A stretch of 64,000 nt of DNA, from the NCBI RefSeq assembly GCF_004795015.1, contig NZ_SSBI01000030.1, positions 30,773-94,772 on the forward strand, in the 5' to 3' direction. Shown piece by piece: positions 52,524 through 61,627 of the stretch. The notes below the pieces were generated by a model. The model saw only the letters and a list, made by a program, of their open reading frames with translations. It was not told the DNA's origin and ran no database searches. Numbering within the stretch: the first letter of the stretch is position 1; every line of letters starts with the position of its first letter. This DNA comes from Streptomyces sp. A1277. GTDB lineage: Bacteria > Actinomycetota > Actinomycetes > Streptomycetales > Streptomycetaceae. The position numbers were made by a program, and so were the translations under genes.

Positions 52524-52691
52524 ATGGTTCCCATCATTCTTGTTCTTCTGCTCGCCCTGCTTCTCTTCGGTGCTGGTTTCGCACTGAAGGCACTGTGGTG
52601 GATAGCAATCATCGTGCTGGTGGTCTGGCTGCTCGGATTCGTGATCCGACCGACGGCGAATGGCCGGCGGGGTCGCTGGTACCGATGGTGA
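52524..52691 (+). CDS. Small hydrophobic membrane protein
   Basis: A 55-residue protein with two adjacent membrane segments (VPIILVLLLALLLFGAGFAL and WWIAIIVLVVWLLGFVI) and a basic aromatic tail ending RGRWYRW. It belongs to a group of tiny hydrophobic proteins common in Streptomyces. ATG 52524 is preferred, with GGAGG 10 bases upstream. In-frame ATGs at 52503 and further upstream are alternatives. The function is unknown. Confidence 0.75.
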   Translation: MVPIILVLLLALLLFGAGFALKALWWIAIIVLVVWLLGFVIRPTANGRRGRWYRW

Positions 52692-52711
52692 CGATCACGG
52701 GCTGAGCAGAC

Positions 52712-52775
52712 TGCTCATGAGGTGCGGGTGGGCCGCGACGACTTGTCGTCGCGGCCCACCCGCACCTCATGAGCA
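52712..52775. repeat. 64-bp perfect palindrome
   Basis: Two 31-base arms (52712-52742, 52745-52775) pair exactly around TT. The palindrome starts 20 bases after the hydrophobic protein gene, in terminator position, but is far longer than a usual terminator and lacks a U-tract. The remaining bases to 53055 hold no gene; they precede the PRC-barrel gene and contain its ribosome site. Confidence 0.9.
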
Positions 52776-53055
52776 TGTCGCCCTCCCAAGAGAGAAAAGA
52801 GGAGCAGGCATGAGTAATGCATGTACCGGGCACCCGAGGAAAACGGCCGGGGATTCCATCACGAACCATGACCTCCAGCGGTGGGATCTCCGGTCCCCCC
52901 TTTAATCCATGCCCACCTCGGGATCGGGATGTGTGAGGGCCGGAACCCCGGGCAGGCGAGAGCCTGAGAGGGTGCCACCGGTTTCCTGGAGGCACCGACC
53001 CGTTTCACGGTTTTAGGACCGAGGTAGTGGCAGATATCGATGAAGGAGCCGTCTT

Positions 53056-53409
53056 ATGAGTGACAACATGTGGGGCTATCAGCCGACCGCCGGTCATACG
53101 GCTGGCACCGACCTGATCGGATTCAAGGTCGAGGCCACCGACGGCAGCATCGGCAAGGTCGACAAGCACTCGGACGACGTCGACTCCTCGTACCTGGTCG
53201 TCGACACCGGTGTCTGGATCTTCGGCAAGCACGTCCTGCTGCCGGCCGGCACCGTGAGCAGCATCGACGCCGCCGAGCGGAAGATCTTCGTCGACCTCAC
53301 CAAGGACCAGATCAAGGACTCCCCGGAGTTCGACAAGGACAAGCACGTCGGCGATGCCGGCTACCACGAGCAGGTCGGCAGCTACTACCACAGCCACCGA
53401 CGCCCGTAA
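53056..53409 (+). CDS. PRC-barrel domain protein
   Basis: A 117-residue protein with one PRC-barrel: GTDLIGFKVEATDGSIGKVD, SSYLVVDTGVWIFGKHVLLP and RKIFVDLTKDQIKDSPEF, plus a polar tail. Such small PRC-barrel proteins are frequent in Streptomyces and are often stress-related. GAAGGAGCC precedes ATG 53056. GTTT at 53003 and GAGGTAG at 53023, about 30 bases upstream, are a weak match to a stress-sigma promoter. Confidence 0.85.
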   Translation: MSDNMWGYQPTAGHTAGTDLIGFKVEATDGSIGKVDKHSDDVDSSYLVVDTGVWIFGKHVLLPAGTVSSIDAAERKIFVDLTKDQIKDSPEFDKDKHVGDAGYHEQVGSYYHSHRRP

Positions 53410-54310
53410 CACCTCAGCATCACCGCGGTGGGGGCGCCCAGGATGCCTGGGCGCCCCCACCGCCCTGTGCGATCCCGGCCGACGCCAATGGCTGAGCCGG
53501 CAGGCGCCCGGTGCCCTTATGACCGGGTGACGCCCACTCCCAGCGCCCCTGATGCGGAACTCCGACGCGAGGCGGCGGCCAACGCCACTCGAACACCAGC
53601 CGGAGCTCACCGCGGCACGAGGCCGGGCTACCTCTTGGACACCCCCGCGGGCGCCTTCACCGCTGCCCGCGCGGTGATGGCGGCGGTGCTTGGACCACTC
53701 CGATCCTCGAAGCCCTCGACCCGGAACCGCCCGGCGTCCCGGTTTGGCCGCGGCCGGCACCGCGTAAAGCGTGACCGGCCCAGAGGCCCTGCCCGCGGTG
53801 ATTCGCATATCCAACCGCGCCTACGCCTGTGGCCTGCACGTCTCCCTGGCCGACGGCACCCGCTACATCGGCGCCGGCGCCCACCCCCGCCTCACCCCGA
53901 CCGCCAGGCCCACCGCCGGAGCCCTGCGCTTCCTCCTCGACGCCGCTCTCCGCCAAGAGCTTCCGGGAGCAGACCACCGATTGCGGCTGCCGGGCGCGAC
54001 GGAACCAGCACCTGAATACTTCGGCAAGACAAAGCGGTTGAGCAGGTGGAGACCGAGGAGTTCGGCGCGTCGCACCGGGGCCGCCCGGCCCTCATCCAGC
54101 GCATCCGAAGCAACCTGCGGCATGCCCAGTGGACTGGTGCGGGTGTGCTTCGGCCATGTCTGCAGGTGTCCGGCCACGAGGCGTGAGCGGTGAGATTCGC
54201 GGCGGAATCGGGATGGAAGCAGACCTGCATATATCTACCCCTGCCACGGAGAGTGACTGACTGCGGGAGTGTTCAATGATCGGCGGATCCGATGATCAAG
54301 GAGACGCCAG
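53410..54310. other. About 900 bases without a confident gene
   Basis: A GC-rich hairpin-like sequence near 53,425-53,462 (GGGGGCGCCCAGG / CCTGGGCGCCCCC) can terminate the PRC-barrel gene. A frame from GTG 53771 encodes VIRISNRAYACGLHVSLADG and more but loses credible composition after about 54,000. Another stretch at 54,065-54,186 reads SHRGRPALIQRIRSNLRHAQ in one frame and may be a remnant. The last 80 bases should include the left end of the IS256-family element. Confidence 0.4.
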
Positions 54311-54604
54311 ATGAGCGACACCACCATCGAGCAGATACCGGGCAGTGAGCCGACGGCGGCCGTGCCGGCGAGTGACGAGCAGTTGGTCGCAATGCTCGTG
54401 GACCGGGCCCGCAGCGAGGGTCTGCAGCTGACTGGGGAAGGCGGGCTGCTCCAGCAGCTGACCAAGCGGGTCCTGGAGTCCGCCCTGGAGGGCGAGATCA
54501 CCGATCACCTCGGATACGAGAAGCACGACGCCGAGGGCCGGGGCAGCGGCAACTCCCGCAACGGGACACGGGCGAAGACGGTGCTGACCGATGTCGGTCC
54601 TGTC
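54311..54604 (+). pseudogene. IS256-family transposase, piece A (N-terminus)
   Basis: Encodes 98 residues of a Mutator/IS256-type transposase: EQLVAMLVDRARSEGLQLTG, GGLLQQLTKRVLESALEGEI, TDHLGYEKHDAEGRGSGNSR and NGTRAKTVLTDVGPV. AAGGAGACG precedes ATG 54311. It is cut after ...GPV at 54604 by the Tn3-family insertion. The protein continues exactly in phase at 59396. Confidence 0.93.
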
Positions 54605-54680
54605 GGTCTTTGGAGGTGATACGCGCGGTAGCGCCCGGGGCATGCCCCGGGCGCTACCGCGCGTATCACCTCCAAAGACC
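54605..54680. repeat. 76-bp perfect palindrome at the left transposon end
   Basis: Two 38-base arms (54605-54642 and 54643-54680) pair exactly with no spacer. Thirty-eight bases is the usual length of a Tn3 terminal repeat, and the outer arm is the transposon end itself, so the end appears to have been copied in inverted orientation next to itself. Confidence 0.9.
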
Positions 54681-54788
54681 AGGTGGCCTGTTGCCGATGC
54701 GGGCCCCCAGCCGCCGATTACGCATAGTGACCGCAGCCGCGCTTTCGCGTGCCTGGGGCTCTGTTCCTATGCGGGCAGCACCAGGATG

Positions 54789-55898
54789 TCAGTAGCGGCT
54801 GTTCATCGCGGCACGCACCTCGGCGAGGGTGCTGTCGGCAACGGCATTGGCTCGCTCGTTACCCTCGCGCAGAATCTCGCGGAGGTAGGCGCGGTCGTTC
54901 GCGTATTCGCTTCGGCGGGCCCGGATGGGGGCCAGATATTCGTTGACGGCCTCGGTCACCGTCTTCTTCAGCGCGGCGGCTCCTGCGGAGCCGATGTCGG
55001 AGGCGACCTGCTCTGGTGTCCGGTTCTGGCACAGGGCCGCCAAGAGGAGAAGAGAGGACACTTCCGGGCGATCAGCCGGGTCGTAGGCGATGTGGCGTTC
55101 GGAGTCGGTCCTGGCCCCCTTGATCAGGCGGGCAGTCTCGTCGGCGTCGGCGGCCAGGGTGATGGCGTTGCCTCGGCTCTTGCTCATCTTGCCGCCGTCT
55201 GTGCCGAGCAGGAGGGGCGCGTTCGACAGCAGGGCATCGGGTCGGGGGAAGACGGCGGAGCCGGCGCTGTAGCGGTCGTTGAAACGGCGGGCGATGGTCC
55301 GGGTGAGTTCCAGGTGAGGCAGCTGGTCCTTGCCGACCGGGACCAGGTTGGCCTTGCAGAAGAGGATGTCGGCGGCCTGGTGAGCGGGGTAGGTGAACAT
55401 CAGGCCGCTGACGGTGGACTGCCGCGAGTGGGCGATCTCATCTTTCACTGTCGGATTGCGTTCCAGCTCAGCGACGGAGACCAGGCTGAGGAAGGGCAGC
55501 AGCAGCTGGCTGAGAGCCGGGACAGCGCTGTGTGTGAAGATCGTGCTGCGTGCCGGGTCCACACCGATGGCCAGGTAATCCAGGACCAGCTCCTCGACGT
55601 GCTCGGTCAGGTTGTCCGCGATGTCGCGGTCGGTCAGGACCTGGTAGTCCGCGATGATCACGTACATCTCCACGCCGAGGTTCTGGAGACGCACTCGGTT
55701 GTGCAGCGTGCCGAAGTAGTGGCCCAGATGCAGGCGGCCGGTGGGACGGTCCCCGGTGAGCACTCGGAATTGTCCGGGGTCCTTGAGGATCAGTTCTTCG
55801 AGCACCGCGCTGCGATCCTGAGCTGCGGACATCCCGAGTGGGTCGGCCGAAGCGATGGAGGGGGCCTTGGGGGCTACGGTCTGGGCGGTGGTATTCAT
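54789..55898 (-). CDS. trpS: Tryptophanyl-tRNA synthetase (auxiliary, attenuator-controlled)
   Basis: A 369-residue class I aminoacyl-tRNA synthetase for tryptophan. The HIGH-type signature is RPTGRLHLGHYFGTL and the KMSKS loop is GTDGGKMSKSRGN. TrpRS-typical blocks are IADYQVLTDRD and LMFTYPAHQAADILFCKANL. ATG 55898 follows CAGGAGACACC. Transposon-borne and preceded by a Trp-codon leader, it resembles the auxiliary TrpRS of S. coelicolor (SCO3334), which gives indolmycin resistance and is induced through attenuation. Resistance to a tryptophan-analogue inhibitor of TrpRS is therefore the inferred role. Confidence 0.93.
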   Translation of the reverse strand: MNTTAQTVAPKAPSIASADPLGMSAAQDRSAVLEELILKDPGQFRVLTGDRPTGRLHLGHYFGTLHNRVRLQNLGVEMYVIIADYQVLTDRDIADNLTEHVEELVLDYLAIGVDPARSTIFTHSAVPALSQLLLPFLSLVSVAELERNPTVKDEIAHSRQSTVSGLMFTYPAHQAADILFCKANLVPVGKDQLPHLELTRTIARRFNDRYSAGSAVFPRPDALLSNAPLLLGTDGGKMSKSRGNAITLAADADETARLIKGARTDSERHIAYDPADRPEVSSLLLLAALCQNRTPEQVASDIGSAGAAALKKTVTEAVNEYLAPIRARRSEYANDRAYLREILREGNERANAVADSTLAEVRAAMNSRY

Positions 55899-55960
55899 CG
55901 GTGTCTCCTGGCGGGCGAATGTCGCCGTCAGGATGGCAAGGCCCTGATCCAGGAGGACAC

Positions 55961-55988
55961 AAAAAGGGGCCGTCCGTCCGAACGGCCC
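55961..55988 (-). terminator. Attenuator terminator before trpS
   Basis: On the minus strand a 7-bp stem GGGCCGT/ACGGCCC with an 8-base loop is followed by five U residues (bases 55961-55965 read as A on the plus strand). It lies between the leader peptide and trpS. The 5-prime stem strand can instead pair with CGGCC in the 3-prime arm of the upstream hairpin (56005-56032), which gives an antiterminator. Confidence 0.88.
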
Positions 55989-56015
55989 GGTTGCATGCAT
56001 GAGAGGTGGCCGCTC

Positions 56016-56057
56016 CTACAAGGAGCGCCACCAGCTCAGACACGACGAAAGATGCAT
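56016..56057 (-). CDS. Trp leader peptide (MHLSSCLSWWRSL)
   Basis: A 13-codon frame with two adjacent tryptophan codons (56028-56033) and a TAG stop. The second half of the frame is inside a hairpin (56005-56032, 11 pairs with one bulge). A ribosome held at the Trp codons by scarce charged tRNA-Trp would keep that hairpin open and prevent the terminator downstream, switching on trpS. The arrangement follows the classical trp attenuation logic. The start-site strength is only moderate. Confidence 0.8.
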   Translation of the reverse strand: MHLSSCLSWWRSL

Positions 56058-56180
56058 GTGTGCACTGTACCGGGCACCTTCGAGGAACGGGAAGGGCAAT
56101 CGGCACGATTGGCAGGTCACTGGCCTTGGGGCAGCGCTGTCCAAGACCGGCGGGCGAAGCCCCCGGTCCGAGAGCACCCG

Positions 56181-59100
56181 TCACCGTCGCGCCATGGGTT
56201 CTGGGGCCGCGATGTCGGTAGCGGCATGGAGTGTGGGGTTGTAGGCGGGCGGGGGTACGTGGAGCTGATCGGTGGTGTAATCGCCGAAGCGGAGCACGTT
56301 CTCGCGCCGGTAGGGGCTGAGGACCGCCAAGTCGGTCGCGTTCAGGGTCCAGCCCTCGCGGGCCATCCGCTGCAGCGTCCAGGTCATGTCGATGGTGGTG
56401 GAGAAGACCACGCTGGCGGCGACGAGGGCGAGGAACTTGACTGCCTTGTCCTGGAGCTCCGGGTCGCGGCTGGCGAGCCAGCCGGCGTTGCCGAAGTGCA
56501 GCCATTTGGTGAACCCGTTGTACGCCTCGGCCTTGTTCGTGGCCTTCTGGATCTGCTCCCGTAGCGCCGGATCCGACAGATAGCGCAGCAGTACGACGGT
56601 GCGTACGGCGCGCCCGACCTCTCGGAACGCTTGGTAGATCTGGTTCTTCCGCGACCGGTTGTTCAGGCGCCGCAGCAGCGTTACCGATGAGACCGTGCCC
56701 TGCTTGACGGAGAGGGCGACCTGCATGAGGTCGGGCCAGTGGTGGCGGATCAGCTGCCAGTTGATCGCGGTGCGGGGGGCGGTTGAGAACAGCGGGTCGA
56801 TGTGGCGGTAGCGCACTGTCGGGTCGGGGCGGTGGAAGGTGAGGTCCTGGAAGTTGCGGATCCTGGGCAGGAGGTCGATTCCCAGGACGTGGGCGAGTCC
56901 GAAGACAGGGAACGACTGGCCCTGCGTGTCCGCATGCACCTGCTCCGGGCGGGCGGCCGACTGGTTCTGCAGCAGGGAGTCGATCAGGTAGACGGCTTCC
57001 CAGACGCCGCAGGGCACGAACCTGGAGAAGAGTGCGACATAGGTGTCAGCGACCAAGTGATGGGGGATGCCTCCGTAGCCGCCGTACCGGATCGACGTCT
57101 CGGCGAGGAGGTTGTCGACAGCGGCGTCCATCATGGTGCCGTCCACCGCCGCGACTGACCCGTCGCCCCAGGCCCGGACCAGGTCCAGGTCGAGATGGGC
57201 ATCGACCACGTCGGCTCCGGCGCGGGCCAGGTTCTTCGGCGTGCAGTGGCGCTTGGCGATCGCGGCCAACTCGTGTGCCGAGACGGTGTTCATGTGCCGG
57301 GCGGCCTGCGTGGCGCCGAGGCCGGAGCCTAGGTGAACGCAGTGACCACGTACCGGGCCAGCGGATCCTTCAGCTTCGGGTCCGACCCCGACAGCGGGCC
57401 GAGGCGGTGCCACCAGCCGGTCCAGTGCGCGGCCCGGGCCAGGTGCTCCAGAATCCCCCGTGCTGGCAGACGCCGGTCCAGCTCGGCCCCCAGCGCCGCG
57501 GCGGACGCGGTGCGCTCGGCTCCCTCACGCCTCTTGAGTGAGGGCACCCCCGTGGCCGGGTCTATCGTCAGGTCCGCGTTGTCCGGGTATCCGGCGTCCA
57601 CCGCCCGCGCGATCTTGGTCAGCTGGTCCCTGAGGTTGTCAACGAAGCCGTAGGCCGTGTCCGGGAGGCCGGCTTGTTGACAGAAGATGGGGATCTGCGG
57701 CTCCACCCGCTCCCAGGGCAGCAGCATGCTCGTCCAGTCGCCGAAGTCCTCGCCGCCGACGACGGCGATGTCCCCGCAGCGGAGTTCCTCGACGAGGTAG
57801 GTGAAGACCATGGCTTCGAAGTGCCGGCGCACCAGCATCCCAGGCTGGCCCTTCGCGCACACCGTAGTGCGCCACTGTGCGGAGGCGAAGGATAGATCCA
57901 GTACCGAGCCGTCCACGCCGACGGCGGGGATCAGCTCGCGGGTCAGATGCCGAGAGGCGACGGCGTGCTCCAGGGCATCGAGCACACTGCGGTCCCGGGA
58001 GGTGGGCACGAAGGTGAGGGTCCGGGCGAGTTTGAACATCGTGGGCCGGTCCGGGCGGAAGAAGCGCTCCACCAACGGCGTCCAGTTCCCGCCCCGATAG
58101 GCCGCCAGCGCCTCGATCTCCGCCAGCTGCGACTCGAACCCGCCACCGGTCTCCACGACCTCACGAATGCGCTTGACCGCCAGCGCGTCGTCCAGTCTGC
58201 CCTGCCCCACCTGGTCGGCGCGCTCGTCGACGACATGCTCTTTCAGCACGGTGAGCACGTCCTTGTAGGCGACCAGCAGCTGCTCGGTCGATGCCTTGTG
58301 GCGCTGCTCCAGAGCCGTCAGCTCCTCCTGGGCCCGCTTGGCGTGCCTGGCCATCCGCTTGGAGAGCATCACCACGAACTCGTCCCGCACCCGCGCCCTG
58401 GCGTTCGCAACCGTGCACGCCAGCAGCGCGGTCCGGCGCGGCTCCGCGACGTCGAGCATCTCGCCGACCGACAGCACGCGAGCCTGCTCCGCGAACGCGC
58501 TGACCTTCGCCGCGGCCACGCCCTCCACCCACCGTGCTGCGTCGCCGAAGCCGTCGACCAGGTCGACCCGCTCACCGTGCTGCCGGAACCTTGACCACGT
58601 CGCACGCCGGCCCGGCTCCTTGACCTGGTCGAACGGGCTGCGGCGCTCGCCGTCCGGCACTATCAGCAGCCCCACCAGCCGATCCCGGGCCGGACCTACC
58701 CGTTCGGCTATCCGGGCGCATATCTCGCTCTCCACCCGCGTCCTGACCGAGGCCGCCATACGGTCCAGCGTCGAGAAGCCCGACAGCTCCAGGCCCGCGC
58801 GGACCAACTCCTCCAGCGCCACGTTGACCAGGTCTACCGCCGAAGCGCGGATCGGCGCCGCTTCCTCCATCGCGGCAGCCGCGATCTTGCGGGCGCGGGC
58901 CGGATCGTGCACCAGGCCCAGGTACTCCCGAGCCCAGACCCGATAGCGCTCCACGGACCGTCGCGCAGCCGCTGCCACCACATCCTCGAGCAGCCCGGCC
59001 TCGGCACGGATCCGGGCAACGACAGGCTCGGGGACCTGTTCCAGGTCGGGGAAGAAGCCCAACCGGGCACAGGACTTCAGCAGCACCAGCAGCGTAAGGA

Positions 59101-59254
59101 GTGCCTCGGGGCGCTCACGGGTCCGCGACCGCGCCCATGCGATCTCGGCCTCATCCGGGGTGAAGAACTGCGCCAGCTCGTGCTCGGAGATGATCCGTTT
59201 GAACCTCGGATACGCAGTCCGTTCCACCGACGCCACAACCACACCGCCAACCAC
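56181..59254 (-). pseudogene. Tn3-family transposase, frameshifted
   Basis: Together the two frames make a protein of about 1,010 residues, normal for Tn3 TnpA. The N-terminal part (59254 to 57329, 641 residues) ends LARYVVTAFT-stop. The remainder resumes in another frame at GSGLGATQAARHMNTVSAHE. TAC GGC has become TAG GC at 57329-57331, a one-base loss creating a stop. The acidic catalytic residues are in the C-terminal part (VDGTMMDAAV, VHADTQGQSF, TNKAEAYNGF), so the main product is inactive unless frameshifting or an in-trans enzyme helps. Confidence 0.9.
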
Positions 59255-59390
59255 ATGATCGACAGCACACTACCCCGGCTCGGAGCCTACGATTGTCACA
59301 CACCGTCACAGAACAACCGATACGGCGTGCAACCAGATGTGACTGCCAGTCACCAAGTAGCGGGTTTCGCACGTATCTCCTCCGGCCTCC

Positions 59391-59685
59391 CTGTCGAGGT
59401 GAAGGTCCCCCGGGACGTGGCCGGCACGTTCGAGCCGGCCATCGTCAAGAATCGGCAGCGGCGCCTGTCCGGCGTGGACGAGATGGTGCTGTCGTTGTCC
59501 GCGAAGGGGCTCACCCACGGCGAGATATCCGCGCACCTGGCCGAGGTCTACGGCGCGAGCGTGTCCAAGGCCACGATCTCCACGATCACCGACAAGGTGA
59601 TGGACGGCATGGCGGAGTGGTCCAACCGGCCACTGGACCGCGTCTACCCGGTGCTGTTCGTGGACGCCATCAACGTGAAGATCCG
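59391..59685 (+). pseudogene. IS256-family transposase, piece B
   Basis: Begins with the CTGTC duplication and continues piece A in phase: EVKVPRDVAGTFEPAIVKNR, RLSGVDEMVLSLSAKGLTHG, VSKATISTITDKVMDGMAEW and PVLFVDAINVKI. The first catalytic Asp is in FVDAI. It is cut after AAGATCCG by the ISL3-family element. Confidence 0.92.
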
Positions 59686-61368
59686 GGTTCTGTCGACGAT
59701 CTTGTGATCCGGACGGGTGGACTCATCGGGTGAGCAGGACGCGTTTGCGAAGGAGATCGAGGCTGGCCCGGCCGAACATCTGGCGCTTAAGCATCTTCAG
59801 CCGGTTGATGTTGCCCTCGACGGCTCCAGAACTGTGCGGCAGAGACAGGCCGTTGCGGACGGCGTCGAGGTCGCGGCGGAGGTTGCGGGCGAAGGATGCA
59901 AGCGGTGCCAGGGTGTCCTGCTCGACGCTGGTGATCCAACCTTCGAGGCGGTCGCCGTGGCGTCCGGTCATCATGGTGGCGAACTTCCTGACGTGCAGAG
60001 TGAGCCGGTCCAGATTGTTGTCGCGTTCGCGCAGGTGGTGCAGCTTGTCGGCGACCTCGTCGTTGAGGTGTTCGGGATGGGTCATGATCCAGGAGGTGAC
60101 CTCGCGGACCGACGGGGGCTTGGGGCCGACGGCGGGTGCGTGCCCGCGCCCGTCCCGGTAGCGGCGAAGATGGCGCTGGACGGCCAGCTCGCCTCCTGAG
60201 TAACCGAGTTCTTTGATCTCCCGGTAGAGCTGGGCGGCGTTTCTGACGCCCTCGTTCCAGCGCCGATGCAGGTAGCCGGTGTACGGATCGACAACGTGCG
60301 CGCGCTGGAGAGTCTTCGTGATGACGTCGTCGACGGAGCGGGCGTTGACGAGCTTGCGGACGGTGGCCTGATGGAGCCCGATTTTCCGGCCGATGGCCGC
60401 TTTCGACATGCCCTGTTCCCACAGCTCGTGGACGGCGGCATGCTGATCGCGCAGCCGGGAAACAATCTTCAGCTCGGGAAGCGGTTGCAGTGTCTTCGGC
60501 TCCGCGTCCGCAGAGACCGCGGGGCCGGGCTCGGCCAGCCGCGAGCGATGGACGTTTACCGTCTTCTCCACAGCCTGGCCGAGGTTCTGCCACAGGTGGA
60601 ACCGGTCGGCGACCTGCTCGGCCTGCGGTGCCCCAAGCCGTGCGCCCTCGCTGTATCCACCGGAACGGTCCCGACAGATGACCTTGACCTCGGGGTGACC
60701 ACGCAGCCGCGCAGCCAGGTCCTCGGCGTCGCGCCCGTCGAACATATCGAGCGGACTATGGGTGTCCATGTCGATCAGCACGGTGCCGTAGTGACGGCCT
60801 TTGCGGAAGGCGAAGTCATCCACCCCGAGCACCTCCACCGCACCGACCTCCGGATCGGGCAGTCCTCTGACCAGCCGCAACAGCGTGTCCCGCCCCACCG
60901 GGACGCCGACCGCGGCCGCCATCCGCACTCCCGCCCGCCCGGCCAGGGCGAGCCCAATCTGCGTCAGCACCCCGCGCAGCAGCGGGGTGTGGCGGCTGTG
61001 CGCAGTGGTCAGGCCCACGACCTGCTCCGCGAAGGTCACCGCGGCACAGGCCGGGTTCTCGCAGCGGAAACGGCGTACGCACAACTCGACCACCAAACCC
61101 AGACCACCAACAGCGACATCACGCAGCCGCCGCACGTAACGGCCGTGCACCCGCCCAGAGCTCTCACCGCACCGGCAGGCCGCGGTCGCCGCACGCACCC
61201 GCGTCCTCAACACGACCCCGCCCGGCTGTCTTTCGACCTCCTCGATCAGCAACGCAGACAGGTACGGAAACAGCTTCAGGAGCACATCACGAGAGCACGC
61301 GATTCATGATCGCGAACATACGGAACCGCTCGCCCTGCTGTCCGGATCACAAGATCGTCGACAGAACC
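59686..61368 (-). mobile_element. ISL3-family insertion sequence, complete
   Basis: A 1,683-bp element with perfect 29-bp terminal inverted repeats (59686-59714 and 61340-61368, beginning GGTTCTGTCGACGATCTTG). It is flanked by the 8-bp duplication AAGATCCG (59678-59685 and 61369-61376), as expected for ISL3. It holds one intact transposase gene on the minus strand. Confidence 0.95.
59723..61285 (-). CDS. ISL3-family transposase
   Basis: A 520-residue DDE transposase. The N-terminal zinc-ribbon-like part contains CRCGESSGRVHGRYVRRL and CENPACAAVTF. The catalytic region has EVLGVDDFAFRKGRHYGTVL and KVICRDRSGGYSEGARLGAP. A long helical insertion follows (QHAAVHELWEQGMSKAAIGR, an HTH). The glutamate-containing end is SGAVEGNINRLKMLKRQMFG. 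It appears intact and, with perfect ends, is probably mobile. Confidence 0.95.
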   Translation of the reverse strand: MLLKLFPYLSALLIEEVERQPGGVVLRTRVRAATAACRCGESSGRVHGRYVRRLRDVAVGGLGLVVELCVRRFRCENPACAAVTFAEQVVGLTTAHSRHTPLLRGVLTQIGLALAGRAGVRMAAAVGVPVGRDTLLRLVRGLPDPEVGAVEVLGVDDFAFRKGRHYGTVLIDMDTHSPLDMFDGRDAEDLAARLRGHPEVKVICRDRSGGYSEGARLGAPQAEQVADRFHLWQNLGQAVEKTVNVHRSRLAEPGPAVSADAEPKTLQPLPELKIVSRLRDQHAAVHELWEQGMSKAAIGRKIGLHQATVRKLVNARSVDDVITKTLQRAHVVDPYTGYLHRRWNEGVRNAAQLYREIKELGYSGGELAVQRHLRRYRDGRGHAPAVGPKPPSVREVTSWIMTHPEHLNDEVADKLHHLRERDNNLDRLTLHVRKFATMMTGRHGDRLEGWITSVEQDTLAPLASFARNLRRDLDAVRNGLSLPHSSGAVEGNINRLKMLKRQMFGRASLDLLRKRVLLTR

Positions 61369-61627
61369 AAGATCCGGGACGGGCAGGTGGCGAACCGCCC
61401 CATCTACGTCGTGATGGCGGTCACGGCCGAAGGGCACCGGGACATCCTGGGGATCTGGACCGGTGACGGCGGCGAGGGCGCGAAGTACTGGCTGAGCGTC
61501 TTCACGGATCTGAAGAACAGGGGCATCGACGATGTCCTGATGCTGGTCTGCGACGGACTGAAGGGCCTGCCCGAGGCCGTGGAGACGGTCTGGTCTCGAA
61601 CGATTGTCCAGACCTGCGTCGTTCACC
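61369..61627 (+). pseudogene. IS256-family transposase, piece C
   Basis: Starts with the AAGATCCG duplication and continues piece B in phase: RDGQVANRPIYVVMAVTAEG, HRDILGIWTGDGGEGAKYWL, DVLMLVCDGLKGLPEAVETV and RTIVQTCVVH. The second catalytic Asp is in VCDGLKG. It is cut after CACC by the ISAzo13-family element. Confidence 0.92.

Larger units (their letters stand above)
54605..59390 (-). mobile_element. Tn3-family transposon carrying trpS
   Basis: A 4,786-bp insertion in the IS256-family transposase gene. It is flanked by the 5-bp duplication CTGTC (54600-54604 and 59391-59395), the size made by Tn3-family transposases. The two outer ends share an imperfect inverted pattern GG-N5-GGAGG-N-GATACG-N-GCG. 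Contents are trpS with an attenuator and a Tn3-type tnpA with a frameshift. No resolvase or res site is seen. Confidence 0.85.

Noticed and set aside
53771..54193. A 140-residue rightward protein
   Set aside because: The first third looks plausible, but composition deteriorates, there is no ribosome site and no recognisable domain; it is left as unassigned sequence.
59723..61285. Possible passenger genes opposite the ISL3 transposase
   Set aside because: The opposite-strand frames have shadow composition and no start signals or domains; the transposase accounts for the sequence.
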